Shown here in pieces: positions 23,887-34,109 of a DNA stretch of 64,000 bases (position 1 is its first letter; the number at the start of each line of letters is the position of its first letter). The translations under genes and the position numbers were made by a program. This stretch comes from Semisulcospira habei (lineage: Eukaryota > Mollusca > Gastropoda > Semisulcospiridae): the NCBI GenBank assembly GCA_036245525.1, contig BTPG01000006.1:97438553-97502552 (forward strand). The letters are read 5' to 3'. The notes beneath the pieces are model-generated. The model saw only the letters and a list, made by a program, of their open reading frames with translations, did no database searches and was not told the DNA's origin.

Positions 23887-23893
23887 TCACACA

Positions 23894-24664
23894 TTCTGAC
23901 CACCTTTTCAGAGCATGACCCCCATAGTCATAGAGCAGTTGTAGCATAATATGTAAATCTCCCAGGCACCGACCACGCACCCAACGACACCCCCCATCCC
24001 CCCCCCCCCCCCCACTGGACCCTACTGCCCCCCAAAACAAACAACAACAAACAAACAAAAAATTAAAAAAAATAATCACGACACGTGTTGGAGACATCAC
24101 ACCCGTTTCACTATCAGCAGCAATTCTTTAGCTTCTATCGTGCATATATGTGTCAGGTCCTGAACATTACCAGGGTGCTTCTGTGTAATAAATGCCCTGA
24201 GATGTAGAGTCACGTCCAGGCTTTAGGTTGTGAAAATCAAAGCTCAGAGAAAGATTGTGACAAAAAGCAGGAGATGATTAAGACGATGATGATGATAAAT
24301 AGGAATTTGCTTTTAAATTTATTTGCTGAAAACATTCAGTGGTAGCAAGTCCTCAAGCACTTCTGTTCTTGCTGGTGTACACAGGCTGTATGGTAGAGGA
24401 ACGTTTTGAAAGTAGAGAGGACAGAGACTCATTCTGTTTATTAAAAAAAAAAAAAAAATCAATACTTTTTTATTCTTCTTTTTTTTTTTTTTTCGTGTTG
24501 GCCAGAACATCTAAGCAGAATTGTAAACCTTAATCTTCACACGTTTTAAATTATTTATACTACTTGTTAAAATTGTTTCTGTCTGCTGACTGTCGTCTAT
24601 TTAGAATTAATAATCTACCATATATTTGCACACTTCATCTTAACAATAGTGTATGCAACTTTGA
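23894..24664. other. No gene; low-complexity runs
   Basis: Holds a C run (23998-24013), A-rich CAAACAAA sequence (24040-24070), an A run (24441-24458) and a T run (24479-24494). No coding signal. Confidence 0.6.
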
Positions 24665-25622
24665 GCAGAATGAGAGGTCAGTTGATAAGAAACAAAAAGA
24701 CAGAGGTACGTTTGGTTAAATTTTAACTGTTTATTCTTTGCAGATATATATCTTCAAATATGCTCCAAAGTACCCATTTAATGTGTTTAATTATAGGAAA
24801 CACAAATGCAAAGGAGAAAGTGTAAGGTACAACTGTGCAAAGTTTCTGCCGAGATCTTGTCATACTATGCGATAGGGTGCATAATTATTTTACCATAACT
24901 TAACATTTTTTCCCTCCTTAATTAACCTATGATCTTGACCTTCACGAGGTCATTGAAAAATACTTGTGTACAACTGCATTACAGTCAACTATCCATATGC
25001 CAAGTTTGACATTATCTGAATGAACAGTTTCAAAGAAATATTATTTTATGTATTTACTATAACAACATAGCAGAATGGCAAGGAGTGGCGGACGACTGGA
25101 CAGACAGATTGACTGACAGACAAACATCACATGGCATTTTAAGTAGATGTACGGTGACACCACATTAAACCCCCCAAAATCAAAATAAAAGCAAAAGGGT
25201 ATGCTCAGTGATGAAAACAATGATAAATTTTGTGATGAGTTTCGGCATTTTGGTGGGTGGCTGGGGGGGGGGGGGGGGGGGTTAGGGGGTGGGAGTTCAC
25301 TGGCAGTATATAGAACTAAACACAGACTTAATCGTATTCTTAGATTTACCTATACATCGTTTTAATAGGAAATTTGCAGTGGCATCATTATATTTATATC
25401 ACTGTCAATGATAAAAGGTGGTGGACCTGAAATCGGCGTCGGTGCAGGGGAGGGTGGGGTTAAAGATCATGTGTAAACAGACAAAAACCTACTCGATCCA
25501 GAAGTCTCCTGTGATTTTTCTATCCCTAGGGACATTGAGCATACCAAAAATCTATATTATGAGAATTTGCCCGCCTGACTGGTACCGTTTGGCCAATTTC
25601 GGAGCCTTGGCTCACGGACTAA
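24665..25622 (-). repeat. Dispersed repeat R1, copy 2 (inverted)
   Basis: Inverted, diverged copy of 3085-3998. It has a long G run (25263-25281) where copy 1 has CCCCACCCCCCCC, so that homopolymer expanded independently. Confidence 0.7.
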
Positions 25623-25699
25623 AAGAAAAACAGTGTTAACGAATATTGCATGTTATCAGGCGTTGGGCCAACTAACACGCTATCCGGAAGGTAGCTTGG

Positions 25700-26225
25700 G
25701 GGCAGCGCAGGGGAGACAATATGCTGAACATGCACACGGCGACTCCTCGGTCGTCGCGAGTTGCTCTTCAATGCGTCAGACATCGCTTGGAGTCTCACGA
25801 CCATTGTCCAACTTGTGCCACCTACATGTATATCTGCAAAAGGCCAACAGAGGTTGTATTTTCTGAGAAAGCTGAACTCTTTCTCTGTTGACAAGACCAT
25901 TTTAACTTTGTTTTACAAATCTTTCTTAGAAAGCGTCCTGACTTTTTTGTTCATTTGCTGGTTCCCAAATCTTAGTGTTAAAAACAAAAACAGTCTTCAG
26001 AGAATTGTTCATCTCAGCTCCAAAATCATTGGGGAAGAACAGAGAAGTTTAGCCGTGTTCTTCGATAGTCAGATTGTAAGAAAAGCTATTTCCATCCTGG
26101 CTAGTGATGCTCACGTGATGAAAGACCCGTCTGGCCGCCGATACAGACAACCATCATGTAAAACCAACCGCAGGAAACTGTCTTTCATCCCTGTTGCCAT
26201 CCGACTGTTAAATATTTTGTAAATC
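25700..26225 (+). pseudogene. C-terminal end of an L2/CR1-like LINE reverse transcriptase
   Basis: The frame ending with a stop at 26222 reads GQQRLYFLRKLNSFSVDK, TLFYKSFLESVLTF, SLQRIVHLSSKIIG, RKAISILASDAHV and FIPVAIRLLN. This is the thumb and connection region that ends L2/CR1-type LINE proteins. It is 5'-truncated: upstream of 25830 the frame no longer resembles the family. LINE-B copy 1 is inserted directly after its stop codon. Confidence 0.75.
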
Positions 26226-26226
26226 T

Positions 26227-27511
26227 CATCATCATCATCAGTCCCTTGCCCGAACTGGGCGTTGGGGGGACTGAAAGGCAGCAGCAACAGACAGTGCTCT
26301 CCACTGAGTTCTATTTTGGGCGGTGGCAAGCAAGTCTGGCATCTCGAGTTCGGTCCATTCTTTTATGTTTGCGACCCAACTCTTTCTCTGACGACCTCGC
26401 CGACGACTTCCTTCGAGAGTGCCTTGGAGGATAGTCTTGGACAAGGTGTTGTGTCGGGTCACGTGGCCAAACCAAGCAAGCTTGCGCCGTTTCACAGTTG
26501 CCAGAAGGGGTTCATGTGGGCCCACCAGGGAAGTGACGATGCTCCGTACATATTCGTTGGTCTTGTGCTCGCGGTACGAGATGCGGAGCAACTTCCTCAG
26601 GCACTTGTTCTCAAAGGCCTGGATTTTCTTTTCTGAGTCTGCAAGCAGTGTCCAAGTCTCACAGCCGTAGAGTAAAATAGACACTACGAGGGACTTGTAA
26701 AGCCTGTACTTGATGGTGAAGCTGATGGAGTTACTTCGCCATATCCTGTCCAGCCTGGCCATTGCGGATGTTGCTGTACCTATCCTGATACGGATCTCTG
26801 CTATGCAACTACCGTCTTTGGACAGGGTGGCTCCCAAGTACTTGAAGCTATTGACCTCTTCTAGCTTCTGGCCGTTCATGTGAATGTTGCTGCTGCTGTC
26901 GCTTGTGGTGTTGATCATCACTTTGCTTTTATCCGTACTGATCTCCATGCCATAAGACCCTGCGCTACTTGAAAGTTTGTCTGTCAGGTTTTGGAGCTCA
27001 CTATTGCTGCCTGCCATGAGGTCAATGTCGTCTGCGAATCGAAGATTGCACAGGGATCTGCCACCAAAAGAGATTGAAGTATGGTGGTCGTGGAGGGTTT
27101 CCTGCATGATCTTCTCCAGGAATATGTTGAAAAGGACAGGAGAGAGCAGGCATCCTTGACGGACACCGATCGTCGTCCTGAAGAACTCGCCTGACTGATT
27201 GTTAAGTAGAACTGCGCTGCAGGCGTTCTTGTAAAGCGCTTCTATCATTTGGATCAGTCCCTCCTCTATGTTGAACGATCTCATGACTTGCCAGAGTCCG
27301 TCGTGCCAGACGCGATCAAATGCTTTCCTGAAATCAATGAAGTTGTGGTAGAGTTCGCGCTGATGCTGCAGATGTTTCTCGATCAGGACGCGGCAGTTGA
27401 AAATCTGCTCTACAGTGCTTCTTCCAACTCTGAAGCCAGCCTGTTCTTCTGCCAGCAGTTCCTCGGCGAAAGTTTTGAGGCGGTTGAGAATGATTCTAAG
27501 CATTACTTTGC
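26227..27511 (-). mobile_element. LINE-B copy 1 (RTE-type), 5'-truncated
   Basis: Minus-strand LINE ending in (GAT)n (seen as CATCATCATC at 26227). TAAATCT at both sides (26220-26226 and 27512-27518) is a probable short TSD. The 5' truncation falls within the reverse transcriptase, just before SKVMLRIILNRL. It is nearly identical at protein level to the LINE-B at 46267-47947, so both are recent. Confidence 0.88.
26238..27503 (-). CDS. LINE-B reverse transcriptase, 5'-truncated but open
   Basis: 421 uninterrupted codons of the C-terminal part of an RTE-type ORF. In order: EEQAGFRVGRSTVEQIF, FIDFRKAFDRVWH, GVRQGCLLSPVLFN, catalytic FADD (in LRFADDIDLM), FKYLGATLSKDG, LLYGCETWTL, WFGHVTR and the basic EGSRRRGRQRKSW. 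The endonuclease is missing, so it cannot retrotranspose itself. There is no stop or frameshift, consistent with a young insertion. Confidence 0.85.
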   Translation of the reverse strand: MLRIILNRLKTFAEELLAEEQAGFRVGRSTVEQIFNCRVLIEKHLQHQRELYHNFIDFRKAFDRVWHDGLWQVMRSFNIEEGLIQMIEALYKNACSAVLLNNQSGEFFRTTIGVRQGCLLSPVLFNIFLEKIMQETLHDHHTSISFGGRSLCNLRFADDIDLMAGSNSELQNLTDKLSSSAGSYGMEISTDKSKVMINTTSDSSSNIHMNGQKLEEVNSFKYLGATLSKDGSCIAEIRIRIGTATSAMARLDRIWRSNSISFTIKYRLYKSLVVSILLYGCETWTLLADSEKKIQAFENKCLRKLLRISYREHKTNEYVRSIVTSLVGPHEPLLATVKRRKLAWFGHVTRHNTLSKTILQGTLEGSRRRGRQRKSWVANIKEWTELEMPDLLATAQNRTQWRALSVAAAFQSPQRPVRARD

Positions 27512-27531
27512 TAAATCTACACAGCTGTTAA

Positions 27532-27533
<2 letters not shown>

Positions 27534-27618
<85 letters not shown>
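27534..27618. repeat. (TG)n microsatellite
   Basis: About 42 pure TG dinucleotides directly next to the LINE-B truncation point. Confidence 0.97.
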
Positions 27619-27620
<2 letters not shown>

Positions 27621-27835
27621 ATGATGAAACTTTATCAACAGTAAAAATTTTTGACAGAAACAAATCATCATTTTACAAACTTGCCGTTGCTAACATCTAC
27701 AACATAAAATAGATTTTTAAAAAAAAATAATAATAAAGAATTATATTTACACATATTATTTCATGCAACAATAAAATTATTTAAAAAAAAATTATTTACA
27801 CAAAATAATAGTAACACTCAACATTCATCTTATAC

Positions 27836-27838
<3 letters not shown>

Positions 27839-27869
<31 letters not shown>
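27839..27869. repeat. (AC)n microsatellite
   Basis: Pure AC dinucleotides, about 15 repeats. Confidence 0.95.
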
Positions 27870-27873
<4 letters not shown>

Positions 27874-27884
27874 ACCAATATAGA

Positions 27885-28300
27885 TAAATGCATATATTAC
27901 ATGAAAGCATTAACCATCAGGGTTTGTTTAAATGCCCAGTGTTGGTATGTTTGGCTCATCAGGTAATCAAAAAGTTTCATTTTAAAGAATCCAAGTGATG
28001 CTATAGTCTTCAAATGTGCAGGAATAGTGTTTTATACAAACGGTCCAGAAAAGGATAAACTAGTTTTAAAGAGGTCAATTCTAGGTAGGGGTAAAGTATT
28101 GTTCCTTAAGGTCCGTTCGCGTTCTTGCTGTGGCATAAATTTGGTGGTTAGATACTGCGGTGTCATGTTATTTAATATCTTGTGCATGAGGATGCATTTG
28201 TTGAAATTAAGTTGTTGACGCAGGCCGAGAATGTTTAGATGTCTAAATTTGTCTGTGGTAGGAATGGGCCGGGTATCTATCATTTTGACAGCTCTTTTAT
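27885..28300 (-). pseudogene. C-terminus of an L2/CR1-like LINE, minus strand
   Basis: The minus-strand frame from 28283 reads LGLRQQLNFNKCILMHKILN, PQYLTTKF, RNNTLPLPRIDLFKTS and SFSGPFV, then a stop. After it, in the same frame, come NTIPAHLKTIASLGFFK and LFDYLMSQTYQHW. The HKxLN...PxYL...R.N..LP..R...FK.S..FSGP pattern is the usual C-terminal end of L2/CR1-group LINE proteins. At least one stop interrupts it. Confidence 0.65.
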
Positions 28301-28366
28301 ATAGAGTTTAACCTGTTCATGTGAACATAACCTGTTCATGTGAACATCACTACAACCGTCCCACAC

Positions 28367-28367
28367 T

Positions 28368-28450
<83 letters not shown>

Positions 28451-28465
28451 TGTGTGTGTGTGTGT
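28367..28465. repeat. (TG)n microsatellite
   Basis: Long TG tract with a few GA interruptions. Just upstream (28313-28347) a 20-bp unit CCTGTTCATGTGAACATAA occurs twice in tandem. Confidence 0.95.
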
Positions 28466-28559
28466 TTATACAGCTGTTTCATCGCGGGGGTATTGCTGGC
28501 CTGGATGGACAGTTGTATAGGGTGTAAGTGGAAAGTAAGACGTTTATGTGTTCGCTGAT

Positions 28560-28819
28560 AATGTCGTTAATAATGCTCTTTAAGTTTTAAATAATTTTTA
28601 GTAATTGTATTAGTTTAGAGTTTTAATATATGTCTTAATATCAGTATTATAAGTCTTACAGATTTAGCATATTAATATCAGGTACAAATGGGATATTAGA
28701 ATGTCCTGATATTAATTAATGTTTATTGAATGACTTTTATTTGATTGTTCCCCCCGTCCACACAAATGTAATTGCCCTTTAAGGGATAAATAAAGTTATT
28801 TGAATTGAATTGAATTGAA
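28560..28819 (+). mobile_element. 3' end of an L2/CR1-like LINE with (TTGAA)n tail
   Basis: AT-rich 3'-UTR-like sequence ending CCCTTTAAGGGATAAATAAAGTT and then ATTTGAATTGAATTGAATTG. A short hairpin, an AATAAA-like signal and a tandem short-word tail are typical of L2/CR1-group 3' ends. The 5' limit is uncertain. Confidence 0.6.
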
Positions 28820-28949
28820 GCGTCAGCCGTCTATCCACATGACAAAAAAATAATGCCTGTCTGATATGAACCAGCTACGTCAATATTTCTGGAGATCTCC
28901 TGATGTAGGGCGTCGGGGCTAAATGGGCTAAGCAGGCGTGGCGTATCTA

Positions 28950-29273
28950 TAGTGCTCGGGAAGTTCCCCGCGTTGCCTAGGAACGTCAGCGCGTCAGCCG
29001 CCGTCTTAAGAGGATACCATAGTCTTGAGATAGTAGCAAAGTAGTGTTTCAACACGTTTTTCTTCATGTTTCTTCCTCTTTGGAAACAAACAAAAACAGA
29101 TTCTGGCATTGCGGTTTCCTACGGTGATGTCAAGACTTGCTGTTATTGCCAATAGCACGTCAAGACTTTCCTGACATTTTCCTGACTGCGCTTTCCTTAT
29201 GAGCGCCTTACTTCGTTATCCTCACAAGATGGCCGCCACGACTAGCGTGATGACGTCAGCTTCCCGAGCCCTA
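28950..29273. mobile_element. TA-flanked MITE with ~15-bp TIRs
   Basis: Left end TAGTGCTCGGGAAG (28950-28963) and right end CTTCCCGAGCCCTA (29260-29273) are inverted with one mismatch. The dinucleotide TA lies at both sides (28948-28949, 29274-29275). TIRs plus TA are consistent with a Tc1/mariner-type non-autonomous element. No transposase frame lies inside. Confidence 0.6.
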
Positions 29274-29381
29274 TAGCACTGAAACTGCGGGGGACGGTCG
29301 AGATGACATAGGCATCAGAGTGAACAAATCTTGATTTATACTGAAATCGCCTTTACCAAAACCACTCCACTACTTTTAAAA

Positions 29382-29452
29382 ATCGTGTGCTGGGCTGTGA
29401 TTTTAAATTTACAACTCTTAAGTTACAAAATCCAAACTCACAGACTAGAAGC
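29382..29452. repeat. Family-5 short TIR element, degenerate
   Basis: Left arm GTGTGCTGGGCTGTGATTTT and right arm AAAATCCAAACTCACAGAC are roughly inverted. Related arms occur at 30700-30728, 36166-36200 and 43141-43253. Confidence 0.45.
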
Positions 29453-29519
29453 AGGACTACATTCGACTTTGCTTATAACAAACAAGAAAGGCAGAGCCAT
29501 TATGGCTCATGTATACTCG

Positions 29520-30041
29520 ATTTACATGTGTGACCTTTGTGACAAGGGCTGGCTTCTGCACCAACAAAATCGTAAATGTAAGCATTTTTCACACGTCTGT
29601 CAACCCCGTGACCCTTGACCTTTGTGATGAGTCGACTAAATTAGTATGCATAGGAAGGTCTTATCATCAGTTATCTTTGTGCCAAATTTGGTTGAAAAAT
29701 TTGCAAAAATGTTAATAATATCTACAATTTTATTTTTTTTTAAATTGGCATTTTACACATATTTGCCAGCCTCTTGACTCTTCTGAGGGGTCATCCAAAT
29801 TAGTATGCATAGATAGGTCTTACCATCAGGTATCTCTGTACCAAATTTGGGTTTGAAGTTGTGAATAGTATTTGAGAAAAAAAACATCTTTTGTCAAAAT
29901 ATGGCTATTTTGGACCTATTTCCTGAGCCTTTGTGACCCTTGACCTCTCCGAGGGCTAATCCAAATAAGTATGCATAGATAGGTCTTACCATCATGTATC
30001 TCTGTAGCAAGTTTGGGTTTGAAGTTGTGAACAGTATTTGG

Positions 30042-30076
<35 letters not shown>

Positions 30077-30505
30077 ATCTTTTGTCAAAATATGGCTATT
30101 TTTCACCTATTTCCTCAACTCTTGTGACCCTTGACTTTTCCAAGGATCAACCAAATTAGCATGCATAGAAAGGTCTTACCTTTGTACCAAGTTTGGGTTT
30201 GAAGTTTTGAATGATATTTGAGAAAAAATAAATTATGTCCAAATATACCTATTTTTGACATAAATTTCCTGATCCCCTGTGACCTTGACCTTTGTGAGAG
30301 GTCACTCAAATTGGTATGTTTAGAAAGGTCTTGCCACAAAGTATCCTTGGGCCAAGTTTGAAGAGTGTGGCTTGAATAGTCTCCGAGAAAATGACAACAT
30401 TAAAGTTTGCCACGGACGACGGCAGACGTACACCGGACGGACGACCACTGGCCCAAAACACAGACTCGCTTTTGCTTCGCACGTGAGTCAACAACAAAAA
30501 CAAAA
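29520..30505 (+). repeat. AGGTCA-type tandem array, ~160-bp units, with element 3' end
   Basis: Five to six units of about 135-190 bp begin near 29608, 29773, 29929, 30118 and 30273. Each reads TGTGACCCTTGACC, then TCCAAATTAGTATGCATAG, AGGTCTTACCATCAGGTATC, CCAAATTTGGGTTTGAAG, and a T or A run before CAAAATATGGCTATTT. One unit has an A run of 34 (30041-30074). The array ends GACGACCACTGGCCCAAAAC, CTCGCTTTTGCTTCGCAC and a CAACAA-rich tail. The same end follows a shorter array at 44325-44625, so this is a mobile element with an internal tandem repeat. Confidence 0.8.
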
Positions 30506-30639
30506 ACAACAAAAGAAAAATAATAACTTTACGGTAGTCACCACTGCACTTTTTCTTTGTATATTACTTCACTTACAGCAAACTTCTGATATAGCATCAA
30601 CAAAATCTTTTAGTTCCCCGGTAGAATTCACACCCGAAT

Positions 30640-30735
30640 ATATGAAACTCTGGACTTGACTATTCTACTTTGTGATTATGTACCTTACAGCTGCAATCCC
30701 AAAGATCCAAAATCACAGACTAGCGCGCATATCAA
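30640..30735. repeat. Family-5 right arm
   Basis: GATCCAAAATCACAGACTAG (30707-30726) matches the right arm of the family-5 copy at 43141-43253; the left arm is not clear. Confidence 0.35.
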
Positions 30736-30897
30736 AAGTGAGTATCAATTTTATAAGTCCAAAACTGCACGATCAGCCGCGACCACGTCACTAAATAATG
30801 GTGATCTTAGGCGACAAAAGGTAGCTATGTTCTAATTCCCCGGACTTTTTTTTTGTCCGCCACGGCAAACAAAGCCACTCGTCCTACCGGTCCGTCT

Positions 30898-30963
30898 GCA
30901 AGAGGCGTAGATTCTCATGAGCCCTTGCATTCGCAGGGGCTAGTGAGAATCTATGCCTCTTGC
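30898..30963. repeat. Family-1 hairpin repeat, best copy
   Basis: A nearly perfect 66-bp foldback. GCAAGAGGCGTAGATTCTCA on the left pairs with TGAGAATCTATGCCTCTTGC on the right, and the inner GAGCCC and GGGGCT also pair, around TTGCATTCGCA. This is the reference copy for those at 589-654, 896-958 and 1360-1476. Confidence 0.8.
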
Positions 30964-31194
30964 GGGCCAATATTTTTCTACGGACACGCTCGGATTGTGA
31001 GAGCAGAAGTGAACAAAGCGACACAACATTTTCACGTCAAACCTGGTAGTGGGGTAGTCGCGGACACCGGTGCGGGCCGCAACACGAGAAGTTTCTGTCC
31101 GCTACTGATTCTAGACCAACATGCGTGTACACTGCTGAGAAAATCCCAACAATAAAAAAAGCACGCTTCCAAAGGCCAAGTACGACACAATTTA

Positions 31195-31284
31195 TTAACC
31201 TTGTCTGTCGGTAGCGTGTTTGGTCGAGGTGGTTCCTGCACAAATCATCTCGACCAAACATGCTACTGACTGTCAAAGCGTTAA
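31195..31284. mobile_element. TTAA-bounded hairpin (family 2), 90 bp
   Basis: Begins TTAACCTTGTCTGTCGGTAG and ends CTACTGACTGTCAAAGCGTTAA. Inner stem TTTGGTCGAGGTGGTT pairs with AATCATCTCGACCAAA around CCTGCAC. Family 2 is a near-complete palindrome with TTAA at both edges. Confidence 0.75.
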
Positions 31285-31796
31285 TTTTTGGATTAAAACC
31301 TGCTTAAAACTAGGCACATAATCAGAAAAAGACTGCAAGAACACATTTCTCATTTTCAGTGCTAAGGCAAGAAGTAACTGTTGTATTTCACCTTTTTCTT
31401 TGTTGACAAAAAAAAAATTCCCTGTTAACTGTAGCCTTGGTTCAATTTAAAAAAAAAAAATTTAAAAAAAAACCCACAAATATTCACTTTAGTTCATAAA
31501 ATATTTATTTTGATGAACTACACTGAATGCCGAACAGCACTCAGGTCACTTCAACTTCACTACAGTAATAAAACATAATAACTATGATCTGAGTGGCGGG
31601 AGATGCATAGGGTGGAGACCATGTGGGGTTTCAAGCAGTACTAAAAGGATTCGGGAGAGAGAGAGAGACTCAGGACCGTTGCAGATTCGTGATGGATTTT
31701 TGTTCATGGTAACCTCTGAAGAGCAAAAACTTTAGTGGAAAATGCGCCAGCGTGTACCTGCGATGGACTGGACACCTTCACAGCCCATGGTCGATG

Positions 31797-31798
<2 letters not shown>
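31285..31798. other. No gene seen
   Basis: AT-rich, with A runs near 31411-31418 and 31449-31470. No recognisable feature. Confidence 0.5.

Positions 31799-31867
<69 letters not shown>
31799..31867. repeat. (TG)n microsatellite
   Basis: About 34 pure TG dinucleotides. Confidence 0.97.
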
Positions 31868-31869
<2 letters not shown>

Positions 31870-32111
31870 ACCGTGAGCTATTAAGGCCACCCACCCCCAA
31901 CCCCCTTACCCCTTCCACCCACGCCAGTGACTTGCAGTGCTTGACAAAGGTATTAAGGACATTCGTGTAGACCTTTTCCCCTTTTTGTTTTGTTTTCTTT
32001 TCTCAGAACAGTCTTGGAAAGGTCAGAGTGGCTGCGTTCGGTATCAAATGTCCGTCAACAACAAAGGCGATCGAAGGTTATGAACTCAACTTTTTATTGA
32101 CATCTTGGTAC

Positions 32112-32141
32112 GGGACGGGGCGGGGCGGGGCGGGGTGGGGG
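32112..32141 (+). other. G-quadruplex-forming tract
   Basis: Six G runs of 3-5 separated by single or double bases (GGGACGGGGCGGGGCGGGG then CGGGGTGGGGG). This fits the G3+N1-7 rule for intramolecular quadruplexes. No gene start is recognised nearby. Confidence 0.7.
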
Positions 32142-32670
32142 CTGGAATAACTACAAAGGTACAAACGTACTGCGGTGTAACCAACGAGTTCTAAACGTTG
32201 GTGTAACTTAGCTGGTTATGAAAACAACATGTAAGTTGTATGTAGCAACCAAAGTTAATGCAAATCGGCAGTTCCTTATCCTACACACATTTACAAAACT
32301 AGAACCCATGTACAATTTTTCGTACTGCTGATATTAAAAATACTGAACTTGGCGAAGGAAAACGTGTCAAGACCAGCATAGTCAGGACATTCTGAAAAAT
32401 ATATATATTTTCTGCATTATGCATTATATTTAAAACTGCAGTCTGCTATAATTTATTGCAATCCCCTTATCAGATGATGTGTCTGCAAAATCTACAGACG
32501 TGTTTGCCTTGCACTCGGTACATACACTTAAAGCCACATTGTACAGCCAATGAAGGTTAATAGTTCACAGATATCTTTTTCATAAAATCTTCTTGGTATA
32601 TCTTACGATAATGCTGAACAAAGATCTACCTTAGCTTCTGTTTAATCAAGAAGTCTCAGTACCTCCACAG

Positions 32671-32762
32671 TTAACCATCTGGCTGTTGGTAGTGACTTTT
32701 GTTACGATGATTCATGCAGGAATCATCGTGACAAAGGTCACTACCGACAGTCTGAGGGTTAA
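32671..32762. mobile_element. TTAA-bounded hairpin (family 2), 92 bp
   Basis: TTAACCATCTGGCTGTTGGT at the left and ACCGACAGTCTGAGGGTTAA at the right. The stem continues through AGTGACTTTTGTTACGATGA and its partner to the centre GATTCATGCAGGAATC. One of the best-preserved copies. Confidence 0.85.
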
Positions 32763-33116
32763 GTGAGAGTTTCCCAATGGGTTCCTCAGTGGGCTGGCTA
32801 AAAGGCAGAAACAACACTTCTTTTACGTGTGCCTACCCACATGGCTTCTGAAAATATGGTACAAAAGTCTTAGTAAAGATGGGTCAGACATTGAGAATCA
32901 GTCTTATTGCCGCAATTAAGCATGAACAGTAACAGCTTTTTTGTTAAATGCAAACCTTAATATTAATAATAACCGCTTACAATATATTACAACAGCATTT
33001 CCTATCCATTTACCTCTACACTAACATTTTCTGTTCAATGCAACTTTAATAAGCGCTTAGATTACACCAAAGTTTCCTATTCACATGACTCGATACCAAC
33101 AGGTTGCAAATAATTA

Positions 33117-33192
33117 TGAACCCGTTGTCTTTCGCGCGTTTTGTCTGTCATGCGTTTTCGACTAAACGCGCTAATGACAGCCTAAGGGTTAA
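33117..33192. mobile_element. Shortened TTAA-type hairpin (family 2 relative)
   Basis: ACCCGTTGTCTTTCGCGCGTT...TAAACGCGCTAATGACAGCCTAAGGGTTAA. The right TTAA is intact (33189-33192); the left edge is altered (TGAA). The core differs from the other family-2 members. Confidence 0.55.
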
Positions 33193-33481
33193 AAAAAAAA
33201 CACCAACATGAGGACAAAAAAAGGTATGCACACGTATGTATTTGACTTGAGAGTCACTTTATGATGTACAATTTTACATGAACATCTGCCGCAACCCCGG
33301 CTTCACCAGCGTCACGCTTAATCCCCGAAAACACCCTCAAAAGGATGAGCTGACCGGTTAGCATGAGGCACTCGCTCACTCTTGTGGACCCCTACGAATG
33401 CTGGTGCTAATGTAACTCTATGCCTCTTGCAGTCGGAAGGGTGTGAGTGAGGGATTGTGTCAGTATGTCGCTAGTTGTCCA

Positions 33482-33574
33482 TTAACCGTGTGGCTGTCTG
33501 CAGCAGATTTGTCGCGATGATTCCGGTAGGAATCGCCGCGACAAAAACTGCTCCCAACAGCCAAAAGGTTTTAA
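33482..33574. mobile_element. TTAA-bounded hairpin (family 2), 93 bp
   Basis: TTAACCGTGTGGCTGTC...CAGCCAAAAGGTTTTAA, with inner stem TTTGTCGCGATGATTCC pairing with GGAATCGCCGCGACAAA. Confidence 0.8.
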
Positions 33575-33746
33575 CCCCCCAAGTTAACTTCCAGTCCACA
33601 GAATGTAAGTCATTCAGTAGTAGTTGGGAAACAAAGGGTTAAAAGGGAGCACCTTGAACACCTCCGCCTAAAGAACCTAACGAAAACTGTGACCTCGCAG
33701 ACTGCAGGGGCTGTGCCTCTTACAGACGCTGGGAACGTTTACATTT

Positions 33747-33825
33747 TTAACTCATTCCTGACGTACCGCTTCCGGATACGCGGCAAACAGCCGCGCATCC
33801 GAATGCAGATCGTCTCGAATGTGTA
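33747..33825. mobile_element. TTAA-type hairpin (family 4)
   Basis: TTAACTCATTCCTGACGTACC, then CGGATACGCGGC and its partner GCCGCGCATCCG, then GTCTCGAATGTGT-AA. Shares arms with 36427-36508. A distinct core from family 2, but the same TTAACTC-type edge. Confidence 0.7.
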
Positions 33826-33900
33826 ACAAAGTGCGATCAGCAAGAGTCAGAGAGTACTATAGTGATGAAACAACTGTACACTTCCACTGTTTGAGAAAAG

Positions 33901-33974
33901 TTAACTCTTTGGGTCTCGGCAGTGATTTTGGCCGAGGTGATTCCTACAGGAATCGCCTCGACCCAAACGGTTAA
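33901..33974. mobile_element. TTAA-bounded hairpin (family 2), right arm shortened
   Basis: TTAACTCTTTGGGTCTCGGC...GGCCGAGGTGATTCC pairs with GGAATCGCCTCGACC. The right arm is deleted to CCAAACGGTTAA. It directly abuts another small TTAACTC...GAGTTAA segment (33971-34041) containing the inverted words GGCAAAT and ATTTGCC. Confidence 0.7.
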
Positions 33975-34109
33975 CTCCTTAGGGCAAATGAAGTCTAATT
34001 TGCCGTGTATCCGTATAAGGTACATCTCAACTGAGTTAAACTAAAAGCCAGTTTGTCAAAATCGAATAATTTTATCAATTAGAAAATTACATTATCCATC
34101 TAGTTTTAC

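Noticed and set aside
27249..27644. 131-codon plus-strand frame ending in Cys-Val repeats
   Set aside because: Antisense shadow of LINE-B running into the (TG)n tract.
33971..34041. TTAACTC...GAGTTAA segment adjoining a family-2 hairpin as another element
   Set aside because: Only a short internal inversion (GGCAAAT/ATTTGCC) and no second copy found. Mentioned within the neighbouring feature only.
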